Source of the DNA: Ideonella sp.
GTDB lineage: Bacteria > Pseudomonadota > Gammaproteobacteria > Burkholderiales > Burkholderiaceae_C
Assembly: GCA_015075165.1 (NCBI GenBank)
Contig: JABTUY010000001.1
Location: 806,001-870,000, forward strand
DNA length: 64,000 nucleotides
Direction: 5' to 3'
The translations under genes and the position numbers were made by a program. This document shows, in pieces, positions 55,629 through 63,818 of the stretch (its first letter is position 1; every line of letters starts with the position of its first letter). The notes beneath the pieces were generated by a model. The model saw nothing but the letters and a program-made list of their open reading frames with translations. It made no database searches and was not told where the DNA came from.

Positions 55629-56822
55629 ATGCCCGCCCCGACGCCCGCGACCCATGTGATGAACACCTACGGCCGGCTGCCGTTCGCGTTGTCGCACGGC
55701 CGAGGCTGCCGCGTGTGGGACACCGAGGGGCGCGAGTACCTCGACGCGCTGGCCGGCATCGCTGTCAGCACGCTCGGCCACGGCCACCCCAAGCTGGTAC
55801 CGGCGCTGCAGGACCAGGTATCCAAGCTGATCCACTGCTCCAACTACTACCAGATGCCGCTGCAGGAGCAACTCGCCGCCGCGCTGTGCGAGGTGTCGGG
55901 GCTGTCGTCGGTGTTCTTCTGCAACAGCGGCCTCGAGGCCAACGAGGGCGCGATCAAGATCGCGCGCAAGTACGGCCACGACCGCGGCATCGAGCGGCCC
56001 GAGATCATCGTCTACGAGGCCGCGTTCCACGGCCGCTCGATCGCCACGTTGTCGGCCACCGGCAACCCCAAGGTGCAGCAGGGCTTCGAGCCGCTGGTCG
56101 AGGGCTTCGTGCGCGTGCCGCTGAACGACATCGGCGCGGTGCGCGAGGTGGCGCACCGCAACCCCAACGTGGTGGCGGTGTTCCTCGAGGTGATCCAGGG
56201 CGAAGGCGGCATCAACCCGACGCGCGCCGAGTACCTGCGCGAGCTGCGCCGCCTGTGTGACGAGAAGCACTGGCTGCTGATGCTCGACGAGGTGCAGTGC
56301 GGCATGGGCCGCACCGGCAAGTGGTTTGCCCACCAGTGGGCCGGCATCGTGCCCGACGTGATGCCGATGGCCAAGGGCCTGGCCTCGGGCGTGCCGGTGG
56401 GCGCGATCGTCGTCGGCCCGAAGGCGCGCGACGTGTTCGGCCCCGGCAACCACGGCACCACGTTCGGCGGCAACCCGCTGGCGATGCGCGCCGGCATCGA
56501 GACGATGCGCATCGTGGCCGAAGACCGGCTGATCGACAACGCCGCCGCGGTGGGCGAGCGCATCCGCAGCGGCCTGCAGCGCGAATGGTCGGGCGTGAAG
56601 GGCGTGGTCGAGATCCGCGGCCAGGGCCTGATGCTCGGCATCGAGCTCGACCGCCCGTGCGGCGACCTGCTGCTGCGCGCCGCGAAGGCCGGCCTGCTGA
56701 TCAGCGTGACGGCCGAGCGCGTGATCCGCCTGCTGCCGCCGCTGATCATGACGCCGGCCGAGGGCGACGAGGTGGTGCGCATCCTGGCGCCGCTGGTGCG
56801 CGACTTTCTCGCCGGCAGGTGA
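55629..56822 (+). CDS. argD: Acetylornithine/succinyldiaminopimelate aminotransferase
   Basis: 397 residues; AGGAGG precedes the ATG. NSGLEANEGAIKIARKYG and AFHGRS are PLP-contact motifs, LDEVQCGMGRTGKW has the aspartate, and PMAKGLASGVPVGA the Schiff-base lysine. It aminates N-acetylglutamate semialdehyde in arginine synthesis and can serve in lysine synthesis. argF follows after 35 bases. Confidence 0.96.
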   Translation: MPAPTPATHVMNTYGRLPFALSHGRGCRVWDTEGREYLDALAGIAVSTLGHGHPKLVPALQDQVSKLIHCSNYYQMPLQEQLAAALCEVSGLSSVFFCNSGLEANEGAIKIARKYGHDRGIERPEIIVYEAAFHGRSIATLSATGNPKVQQGFEPLVEGFVRVPLNDIGAVREVAHRNPNVVAVFLEVIQGEGGINPTRAEYLRELRRLCDEKHWLLMLDEVQCGMGRTGKWFAHQWAGIVPDVMPMAKGLASGVPVGAIVVGPKARDVFGPGNHGTTFGGNPLAMRAGIETMRIVAEDRLIDNAAAVGERIRSGLQREWSGVKGVVEIRGQGLMLGIELDRPCGDLLLRAAKAGLLISVTAERVIRLLPPLIMTPAEGDEVVRILAPLVRDFLAGR

Positions 56823-56857
56823 CGGCCGCCGAGGCCATGAAACCGGGCGACCGCCTG

Positions 56858-57799
56858 ATGAAGCACTACCTGCAGTTCAAGGACCTGCGGAGCGAGGAGT
56901 ACGCGTACCTCTTCGAGCGCACGCGCACCATCAAGACGCGCTTCAAGAACTACGAGCGCTACCAGCCGCTGGCCGACCGCACGCTGGCGATGATCTTCGA
57001 GAAGGCCAGCACGCGCACGCGCGTGAGCTTCGAGGCCGGCATGTACCAGATGGGCGGCTCGGTGGTGCACCTCACCGCCACCGACAGTCAGTTCGGCCGC
57101 GACGAGCCGATCGAGGACGCTGCGCGGGTGATCAGCCGCATGGTCGACATCGTGATGATCCGCACCTTCGAGCAGGCCAAGATCGAGCGCTTCGCCGCGT
57201 ACTCGCGCGTGCCGGTGATCAACGGCCTGACCAACGAGTACCACCCGTGCCAGATCCTGGCCGATGTGTTCACCTTCATCGAGCACCGTGGCTCACGCGG
57301 GGCGCACGGCGACCCGCTCGACTGTCTCAAGGGCAAGACGGTGGCCTGGGTCGGCGACGGCAACAACATGGCCAACACCTGGCTGCAGGCCGCCGACATC
57401 CTCGGCTTCACGCTGCACGTGAGCACGCCGCGCGGCTACGAGATCGACCTGAAGCTCGCCGGCGTGGCCAACCCGCAGTGCGTGAAAACCTTCAAGAGCC
57501 CGTTCGCCGCCTGCGAAGGTGCGCATCTGGTCACCACCGACGTCTGGACCAGCATGGGCTTCGAGGCCGAGAACGAGACGCGGCAGAAGGCCTTTGCCGA
57601 CTGGTGCGTCGACGCGCAGATGATGCAACTGGCCGATCCGCAGGCGCTGTTCATGCACTGCCTGCCCGCGCACCGCGGCGAAGAGGTGGCCGCCGAGGTG
57701 ATCGACGGCAAGCAGTCCGTCGTCTGGGACGAGGCTGAAAACAGGTTGCACGTGCAGAAGGCGCTGATGGAGTATTTGCTGCTCGGACGGATCGGATGA
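56858..57799 (+). CDS. argF: Ornithine carbamoyltransferase
   Basis: 313 residues from the ATG at 56858 (MKHYLQFKDL), the conserved N-terminus; ATG at 56837 would add MKPGDRL. EKASTRTRVSFEAGMY holds the STRT carbamoyl-phosphate site and MHCLPAHRGEEV the HCLP ornithine site. It makes citrulline. Its last 17 codons recur 143 bases downstream, so the 3' end has undergone a local duplication, but this copy is full length. Confidence 0.97.
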   Translation: MKHYLQFKDLRSEEYAYLFERTRTIKTRFKNYERYQPLADRTLAMIFEKASTRTRVSFEAGMYQMGGSVVHLTATDSQFGRDEPIEDAARVISRMVDIVMIRTFEQAKIERFAAYSRVPVINGLTNEYHPCQILADVFTFIEHRGSRGAHGDPLDCLKGKTVAWVGDGNNMANTWLQAADILGFTLHVSTPRGYEIDLKLAGVANPQCVKTFKSPFAACEGAHLVTTDVWTSMGFEAENETRQKAFADWCVDAQMMQLADPQALFMHCLPAHRGEEVAAEVIDGKQSVVWDEAENRLHVQKALMEYLLLGRIG

Positions 57800-57938
57800 G
57801 CCGGACGCATGTGCAACCTGTTTCGGTGCAGGCTCACATCGCGCAGCGATGTGAAGGCGCGCCAGCGCCGTGCCGGAACCAAAATCGACTGCACGTGCAG
57901 AAGGCGCTGATGGAGTATTTGCTGCTCGGGCGCATCGG
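57738..57938. repeat. Direct and inverted copies of the argF 3' end
   Basis: The 49 bases at 57747-57795 recur at 57890-57938 (47 identical). Between them 57807-57823 is an inverted copy (16 of 17) of 57738-57754, and 57834-57854 is a perfect 9-bp hairpin (TCACATCGC/GCGATGTGA). The second copy ends GRIGA and TAG. It looks like a template-switch rearrangement that left a structured 3' untranslated region. Confidence 0.85.
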
Positions 57939-57949
57939 CGCGTAGCCGC

Positions 57950-58417
57950 ATGCGCGGCCTGCACCTCACGGCCGACCTGTTCGGCTGCCGCGACCCCGAA
58001 GACCTGATGCGCGACGGCGCGCGCCTGGCGTCGATCTGCGAGCGGCTGGCGCGCGAGGCCGGGCTCAGCGTCGTCGGGCGCCAGTTCCATGCGTTCGTGC
58101 CGGTCGCAGACGCGGGCAACGCCGCCCTCGGCGCTGCCGCCAACGTCGACACCAGCAGCGCAGCCGTGAACGTCGACAACACCGGCGCGACCGGGGGCGG
58201 CCTCACCGGCGTGCTGCTGCTGGCCGAGTCGCACCTCGCGCTGCACACCTGGCCCGAGCTCGGCGCGGTGACGCTGGACGTGTTCGTCTGCAACTTCGTC
58301 GCCGACAACTCGCACAAGGCGCGGCGGCTGGTCGACGCGCTGGTGCCGCTGTTCGATGCCAGCCGCGTCGAGCGGCAGCAGCTCGTGCGCGGCGCGGCGA
58401 CACCGCCGGCGCCGTGA
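57950..58417 (+). CDS. speD: S-adenosylmethionine decarboxylase proenzyme
   Basis: 155 residues. [14 protein letters not shown] contains the autocleavage serine (Ser94) that becomes the pyruvoyl group, and VTLDVFVCN the Cys. The N-terminal [11 protein letters not shown] is conserved. About 30 extra residues (52-84, [19 protein letters not shown] and more) precede the cleavage site; the B. subtilis enzyme has the serine at 63. It yields decarboxylated AdoMet for spermidine synthesis. The next gene starts in its stop (GTGA). Confidence 0.9.
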   Translation: MRGLHLTADLFGCRDPEDLMRDGARLASICERLAREAGLSVVGRQFHAFVPVADAGNAALGAAANVDTSSAAVNVDNTGATGGGLTGVLLLAESHLALHTWPELGAVTLDVFVCNFVADNSHKARRLVDALVPLFDASRVERQQLVRGAATPPAP

Positions 58418-59157
58418 AGGTCGCGCTGGTCACCGACCTGCACGCCAACCGCGAGGCGGTGGATGCGGTGCTGGCGCACGCGCGCGCGCAAGACGCGCAG
58501 GCGTGGGCCTTCCTCGGCGACTTCGTCGGCTACGGCGCCGACCCGGCGTATGTGGTCGACCTGGTGCGCGAGCACGTCGCACACGGCGCGATCGCGGTGC
58601 AGGGCAACCACGACCTCGCCACCGTGCTCGGGCCCAGCGAGGCGATGCGCATCGAGGCGCGCGCGGTGATCGAGTGGACCCGCGCGCAGCTCGACGACGC
58701 GCAGCTCGACTTCCTGCGCAACCTGCCGCTGCAGCGGCAGCGCGGCGAGCAGCTCTACGTGCACGCCAACGCGAATGCGCCGCACGATTGGGAATATGTG
58801 ATCAACGCCGGCTGCGCGCTGCGCAGCATGCTGGCCACCGAATGCCGCTTCACGTTCTGCGGCCACCTGCACGAGCAGCGCCTGTTCCATGCCGGTGCCC
58901 CCGGCGGTGCCGGCGAGTTCATGCCCAAGCCGGGCCTGTCGATCCAGTTGCGCACCGACCGACAGTGGCTGGTGATCCCCGGCTCGACCGGGCAGCCGCG
59001 CGACGGCAACGCGGCAGCAGCCTATGCGGTGTTCGACGACGAGCAGCTCAGCATCACCTACCACCGCGTGCCCTACGACCACCACCTGGCCGCCGAGAAG
59101 GTCCGCGCCGCGGGGCTGCCGCTGCGGCTCGCAGCACGGCTGCTCACCGGTCGCTGA
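58414..59157 (+). CDS. Metallophosphoesterase family protein
   Basis: 247 residues from a GTG at 58414 overlapping the speD stop. [24 protein letters not shown] and [12 protein letters not shown] form the binuclear metal site; [20 protein letters not shown] follows. YfcE/YmdB-type enzyme; substrate unknown (cyclic or phosphodiester). Coupled to speD, so likely coregulated with polyamine synthesis. Confidence 0.9.
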   Translation: MKVALVTDLHANREAVDAVLAHARAQDAQAWAFLGDFVGYGADPAYVVDLVREHVAHGAIAVQGNHDLATVLGPSEAMRIEARAVIEWTRAQLDDAQLDFLRNLPLQRQRGEQLYVHANANAPHDWEYVINAGCALRSMLATECRFTFCGHLHEQRLFHAGAPGGAGEFMPKPGLSIQLRTDRQWLVIPGSTGQPRDGNAAAAYAVFDDEQLSITYHRVPYDHHLAAEKVRAAGLPLRLAARLLTGR

Positions 59158-59203
59158 CGGCAGGCTACGGCGGTTCGACGGGCGAGGCGCTCGCCCGGAT
59201 CGA

Positions 59204-59767
59204 TCAGATCCGCCCGACCAACCGGTTCATCGTCGCCGGAATCGCATGGCGCAGATGCATCGACATGCCCAGCGCCGCAAGGTGGTTCTGGTTGCGCCCG
59301 AGGATCGTCTGCGCCAGCGGCAGGAACGCGTCTTCCTCGTGGCGCGCGTGCGCCAGGTAGCCATCGACCAGCGCCTGCAGTTCGGCCGGGTCGAGGTCGC
59401 TCCCCTGCCCCTTCGCCACCGCCTTCAGCTTCGGCTCGAGCCGCTGCCAATGTTGCTCGACCTCGCGGTGCTTCGCGGTGAGCAGCGCCACCATCTGCTG
59501 CACGCGCGTGCGTTCCTCGCCCTGGGCCGCGCTGGCCAGCACCGCGGGGAACAACTCTTCCTCCTCCTCGCGGTGGTGCTCGATCACCACGTCGCGGAAG
59601 AAGCGCAGCGCTTGTTCGGCGATGCGCCGCGCACGCGCGGCCGGCTCGAGCAATGCCGGCAACTCACCGAGCGTGTGCAGCTGATCGAGGATGCCGACGT
59701 GGCAGCGCGAAAAATCCTGCACCGGAGACTCCTGCGATGCCGATGCCGATGCGGGTTTGGGGGTCAT
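59204..59767 (-). CDS. Hemerythrin domain-containing protein
   Basis: 187 residues from the ATG at 59767, with GAGGAG upstream. Iron ligands in CHVGILDQL, IEHHREEEEELFPAV, AKHREVEQHWQRL and AHARHEEDAFLPL give the H-H-x3-E...H-x3-H...H-x4-D pattern. It binds O2 or NO or handles iron in the cytoplasm. It converges on the phosphoesterase gene. The final 30 residues are not hemerythrin-like. Confidence 0.9.
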   Translation of the reverse strand: MTPKPASASASQESPVQDFSRCHVGILDQLHTLGELPALLEPAARARRIAEQALRFFRDVVIEHHREEEEELFPAVLASAAQGEERTRVQQMVALLTAKHREVEQHWQRLEPKLKAVAKGQGSDLDPAELQALVDGYLAHARHEEDAFLPLAQTILGRNQNHLAALGMSMHLRHAIPATMNRLVGRI

Positions 59768-59896
59768 GGCCGCTCCTCGTGGCGCGGCACCCCGGCGATT
59801 CACGCATCGCGCAACGAGCACCCGCTTCGTCCGATGCTATGGACGACACCGGCCACCGCGTTTGCCCAAGGTCAAGGGCCGGGCCACGCCGCACCG

Positions 59897-60796
59897 CTAC
59901 GTGACGACGGTCTCGCGCTGGCCGAGCGCCTCGAGGAACACGCGCACCTTCTCCGGCATCAGGCGCTTGGCCGGCAGCAGCGCGTAGACGCGCAGCGGTT
60001 CGCAGCTGTGGTGCGCCAGCAGCGGCCGCAACCGGCCCTTGCGCACCTGCGCGGCGCAGAAGGTGCTGGTGATGCGCGCCACGCCCAGTCCGGCCAGCGC
60101 CGCCTGCAGCCGCACGTCGGCATTCGCGCTGCACATGCGCGGGCGGTCGACCGCGACGCGCTCGATCGCCCCCGACGCATCCTTGAACAGCCACTCGGTG
60201 TCGCCACTGCCGGTCAACAGCGGAAGGTGCGCAAGGTCGGCCGGCACGCGCACGTCGGGGTGACGCGCCAGCAGCTCGGGCGACGCGAACACGCCGCGCT
60301 CGAGCGAGAAGACCCGCCGCACCACGATGGTCGACGCCGGCAGGTCGGTCTGCAGCATCGCAAAGGCGATGTCGTAGCGCTGCTCCTGCGGGTTGACCCA
60401 GGTGTGCTCGACATCGAGCACCACGCGCAGATCGGGGTGGGCGCGCATCATCGCGGTGGCCACCGGCGCCACGTGGTGCGCGCCGAACTCGTACGGCGAC
60501 GCGATGCGCAGCGTGCCGACCACACCCCTGCGCTGCGCCACCGCCTCACCGTGTGCATCACGCAGCGACGCGAACAACGGCCCGATGCCGTGGTACACGG
60601 CCTCGCCGGTTTCGGTCAGCCGCAGCCGGCGCGTCGTGCGCTCGAGCAGGCGCGCCTGCAGCAGGTCTTCGAGCCGGATCACCGAGGCGCTGATGCTCGA
60701 CTTCGGCCGCTCGAGCGCGCGCGCCGCCGCGCTGAAGCCGCCATGTTCGACGACATGGCAGAAGATGTCGTAGTCGTCCCAGTGCACCGACCGCAT
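59897..60796 (-). CDS. LysR-family regulator of the Rieske oxygenase cluster
   Basis: 299 residues. N-terminal WDDYDIFCHVVEHGGFSAAA and RALERPKSSISASVIRLEDL form the helix-turn-helix; FKDASGAIERV is in the effector domain. It begins divergently from the Rieske gene, with the palindrome TGTCC-N8-GGACA starting at the base next to its start codon, a likely operator for autoregulation and control of the oxygenase. 100 bases separate it from the hemerythrin gene upstream of which it does not overlap. Confidence 0.92.
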   Translation of the reverse strand: MRSVHWDDYDIFCHVVEHGGFSAAARALERPKSSISASVIRLEDLLQARLLERTTRRLRLTETGEAVYHGIGPLFASLRDAHGEAVAQRRGVVGTLRIASPYEFGAHHVAPVATAMMRAHPDLRVVLDVEHTWVNPQEQRYDIAFAMLQTDLPASTIVVRRVFSLERGVFASPELLARHPDVRVPADLAHLPLLTGSGDTEWLFKDASGAIERVAVDRPRMCSANADVRLQAALAGLGVARITSTFCAAQVRKGRLRPLLAHHSCEPLRVYALLPAKRLMPEKVRVFLEALGQRETVVT

Positions 60797-60814
60797 TGTC
60801 CATATTTCCGGACA
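60797..60814. promoter_or_regulatory. LysR-type operator palindrome
   Basis: TGTCC-N8-GGACA, an 18-bp interrupted palindrome of T-N11-A type, in the 89-base space between the LysR gene and the Rieske gene. Its AT-rich centre (ATATTTCC) contrasts with the GC-rich surroundings. Confidence 0.55.
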
Positions 60815-60885
60815 GTCTGTTCGACCACGGGACCTTGTTGCGCGGCCACCGACTGCCTACCCTGCGCGCCACGAAGGAGACGCGC

Positions 60886-61947
60886 ATGGCAAGCACCGAC
60901 CCCATCTTCCTCAAGAACTGCTGGTACGTGGCCGCCTGGCCGCACGAGCTGATCGACGGCAAGCGCGTGGCGCGCACGATTCTCGAGAAACCGCTGGTGC
61001 TCTACCGCGGCGAGAGCGGCCGCGTGGTTGCGCTCGACGACCGCTGCTGCCACCGCGCCGCACCGCTGTCGCTCGGCCGCGTCGAGGGCGACAACCTGCG
61101 CTGCATGTACCACGGGATGATGTTCGCCCCGTCGGGCAAGTGCATCCAGATTCCCGGCCAGGAGGTGATCCCGCCGAAGCTCGGCGTCGGCAGCTACCCC
61201 ATCGTCGAGAAAGACCAGCTGGTGTGGATCTGGATGGGCGACCCCGCGCTCGCCGACCCGGCGCTGATCATCGACTACCCCCCGCTGCGCGACCCGGCGT
61301 GGCGCGGCCTGCCCGGGTACCTGCACTACGACGCCAACTGGCTGTACATCGTCGACAACCTGAGCGACTTCGCGCACCTGGCCTTCGTGCACACCCACAC
61401 GCTGGGCGGCTCGGAGGAGTACGCGTTCAAGACCAAGCCGGTGGCCATCGAGCGGCTGGCCGACGGCTTTTGCGTCGAACGCTGGAACATGGACAGCGAC
61501 CCGCCGCCGTACCACCGCAAGGTCATTGCGAACAAGAAGGACAAGGTCGACCGCCGCAACATCGGCCGCATGCACGTGCCGGGCATCTTCTTCCTCGAGA
61601 CCACGTTCGCGCCGGCTGGCAGCGGCGCCGAGCGGGGCAACCTCGCCGGCGCGCGCGAGTACCGCAACTGCCAGTTCATGACGCCGGAGACGCGGCGCAG
61701 CACGCACTTCTTCTGGAACTACCTGCACAACTTCGACACCGACAACCCGAACATCGCACTGTCGCTGTACGAGAGCATGTGCGAGGGCTTCAACGAAGAC
61801 AAGGCGTTCATCGAAGGCCAGCAGAAGCTGCACGATCTCGACCCGGAGTTCAAGATGCTCGCCATCGGCGCCGACGCTGCGCTGTCGCACTTCCGCTGGA
61901 CCTTCAACCAGCGGCTGGCCCGGGAACAGGCCGCGGCAACCGCCTGA
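60886..61947 (+). CDS. Rieske aromatic ring-hydroxylating oxygenase, VanA/phthalate type
   Basis: 353 residues from the ATG at 60886 with AAGGAGA upstream. The Rieske ligands are C54/H56 in DRCCHRAAP and C73/H76 in RCMYHG; the mononuclear iron site is DFAHLAFVH with H164 and H169. Homotrimeric single-subunit oxygenases of this kind O-demethylate vanillate or hydroxylate phthalate and related acids. Neighbouring reductase, extradiol dioxygenase and class II aldolase genes suggest an aromatic acid pathway; substrate not deducible. Confidence 0.93.
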   Translation: MASTDPIFLKNCWYVAAWPHELIDGKRVARTILEKPLVLYRGESGRVVALDDRCCHRAAPLSLGRVEGDNLRCMYHGMMFAPSGKCIQIPGQEVIPPKLGVGSYPIVEKDQLVWIWMGDPALADPALIIDYPPLRDPAWRGLPGYLHYDANWLYIVDNLSDFAHLAFVHTHTLGGSEEYAFKTKPVAIERLADGFCVERWNMDSDPPPYHRKVIANKKDKVDRRNIGRMHVPGIFFLETTFAPAGSGAERGNLAGAREYRNCQFMTPETRRSTHFFWNYLHNFDTDNPNIALSLYESMCEGFNEDKAFIEGQQKLHDLDPEFKMLAIGADAALSHFRWTFNQRLAREQAAATA

Positions 61948-61965
61948 GCCGGCACGGTCGCGCAG

Positions 61966-62931
61966 ATGTCCGGCGCTGCAACCGATCGCCTGAACCTCGA
62001 GGTCACCGATGTCGTCGCCGAGGCGCGCGACGTGGTGCTGCTCGAACTGCGCGACCCACATGGCCACGCGCTGCCGCCGTTCGAACCGGGGGCGCACCTG
62101 GAGATCCAGCTCGGCAACGGGCTGGTGCGGCACTACTCGCTGACCAACGACGCGCGCGAACGCGAGCGCTACGTGGTCGGGGTGGGTCGCGCCGTGCAGG
62201 GGCGCGGCGGCTCCGAATATGTGCACCAACAAGTGCGCCGCGGTACGCGACTGACGGTGAGCGCACCGCGCAACCACTTCCGGCTCGAACCTTCGGCGAG
62301 CCGTTCGCTGTTCATCGCCGGCGGCATCGGCATCACACCGATCGCGTCGATGGTGCAGTGGTGCGACGCGCAGCAGCGCCCGTGGCGGTTGGTGTATGCC
62401 GCGCGCTGTGCGCAGCGCGCGGCGTTCTACGAGAGCCTCGCGCGGCACGGCGAAAACGTGCGGTTCCACTTCGACGACCAGCATGGCGGCGTGCTCGACG
62501 TGGCGCCGCTGCTGGCCACGGTGGAACCCGACGAGCACGTCTACTGCTGCGGCCCGGCACCGCTGGTGGCTGCGGTCAAGGCGCATGCCGGCCGCATCGC
62601 ACCGCAGCGCGTGCATTTCGAGTACTTCACCGCACCGGCCGATGCCGCCGCCACACCGACTGTCGGCGGCTTCACGATCGAGCTGCGCAAGAGCGCACGC
62701 ACACTGGTGGTACCGCCCGACCAGAGCATTCTCGACGTGCTGGAGGCCAACGGCTTCGCCCTGCCATTCTCGTGCCGCGAGGGGCTGTGCCGAACCTGCG
62801 AGACCACGGTGTGCGCCGGCGAGCCGGAGCACCGCGACTACGTGCTCTCGGCCGACGAGCGACGCGACGGCAAGACGATGATGATCTGCGTCTCGCGGGC
62901 GGCGTCGCCGACGCTGGTGTTGGATCTGTAG
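61966..62931 (+). CDS. Oxygenase reductase, phthalate dioxygenase reductase / VanB type
   Basis: 321 residues: FMN-binding domain (RHYSLTNDARERERYVVGV), NAD domain (IAGGIGITPIASM, YCCGPAPLV) and C-terminal [2Fe-2S] domain with CREGLCRTC and MICVS. It passes electrons from NAD(P)H to the Rieske oxygenase encoded 18 bases upstream. Typical length for the family. VanB- and PobB-like. Confidence 0.94.
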   Translation: MSGAATDRLNLEVTDVVAEARDVVLLELRDPHGHALPPFEPGAHLEIQLGNGLVRHYSLTNDARERERYVVGVGRAVQGRGGSEYVHQQVRRGTRLTVSAPRNHFRLEPSASRSLFIAGGIGITPIASMVQWCDAQQRPWRLVYAARCAQRAAFYESLARHGENVRFHFDDQHGGVLDVAPLLATVEPDEHVYCCGPAPLVAAVKAHAGRIAPQRVHFEYFTAPADAAATPTVGGFTIELRKSARTLVVPPDQSILDVLEANGFALPFSCREGLCRTCETTVCAGEPEHRDYVLSADERRDGKTMMICVSRAASPTLVLDL

Positions 62932-62935
62932 CCGT

Positions 62936-63763
62936 ATGTGCGCCGCACGCAGGCCCGCGCCCGCGCAACCGATGCCGGTCGTCTTCGTCGGGCACGGCTC
63001 GCCGATGCTGGCGATCGAGGACTCCACCTACCGGCGCGGCTGGACAGCGCTGGCGAGCGCGCTGCCGCCGCCGGTGGCCGTGCTGTGCATCTCGGCACAC
63101 TGGACGACCTGCGGCACGTTCGTCACCGGCGCCGAGCATCCCGACACGCTGCACGACTTCACCGGCTTCCCACGCGAGCTGTACCAGATCGCCTACCCGG
63201 CCAGCGGTTCTTCGTGGCTGGCGTCGCGGGTGCGCGCGTTGCTCGGCCACGACGAGGTCCAACTCGACCCGGAACGCGGCTTCGATCACGGCGCCTGGAG
63301 CGTGCTGTCGGCGATGTTCGCCCGGGCGGACGTGCCCGTCGTGCAGCTCAGCCTCGACCTCAGCCGGCCCGCCGATCATCACCGCACGTTGGCGCGCCGC
63401 CTTGCACCGCTGCGCGACGAGGGCGTGCTGGTGGTCGGCAGCGGCAACGTCGTGCACAACCTGGCCCAGCACAAGCGCGGCGACGCCGAACCGCGCGACT
63501 GGGGCATTCGCTTCGACGCCAGGATCCGCAGCTTCATCGAACAGGGCGATCACGACGCTGTCGTGCACTACCCCGCGCTCGGTCTCGACGCGGTGATGTC
63601 GGTGCCGACACCGGAGCACTTCCTGCCGTTGGTGTACGTGCTCGGCCTCACGCGGCCCACCGACCCGGTCCGCGTGTTCAACGCCGGTCTGCGCAGCGCG
63701 GTGTCGATGACCTCGTACCGCTTCGGCCCGCTCGCCGCGGGCAGCGGCGCCCGCCACGCGTAA
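62936..63763 (+). CDS. LigB/YgiD-type extradiol ring-cleavage dioxygenase
   Basis: 275 residues from the ATG at 62936, only 4 bases after the reductase stop; a start at 62972 (MPVVFVGHG) is possible. The metal histidines are in FVGHGSPM (His20), SAHWTT (His55) and NVVHNLAQH. Family members cleave catecholic rings (4,5-DOPA in YgiD). In this operon it probably opens the ring of the oxygenase product. Last complete gene of the cluster. Confidence 0.9.
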   Translation: MCAARRPAPAQPMPVVFVGHGSPMLAIEDSTYRRGWTALASALPPPVAVLCISAHWTTCGTFVTGAEHPDTLHDFTGFPRELYQIAYPASGSSWLASRVRALLGHDEVQLDPERGFDHGAWSVLSAMFARADVPVVQLSLDLSRPADHHRTLARRLAPLRDEGVLVVGSGNVVHNLAQHKRGDAEPRDWGIRFDARIRSFIEQGDHDAVVHYPALGLDAVMSVPTPEHFLPLVYVLGLTRPTDPVRVFNAGLRSAVSMTSYRFGPLAAGSGARHA

Positions 63764-63818
63764 CGGCCGCCGCATCGCCATCCACATGGCCTCCACCCCA
63801 GCCCGACGGAGCGAACTG

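Noticed and set aside
57436-59085. 549-codon minus-strand frame over argF, speD and the phosphoesterase
   Set aside because: Antisense to three well-supported genes; it only repeats the argF tail duplication in reverse.
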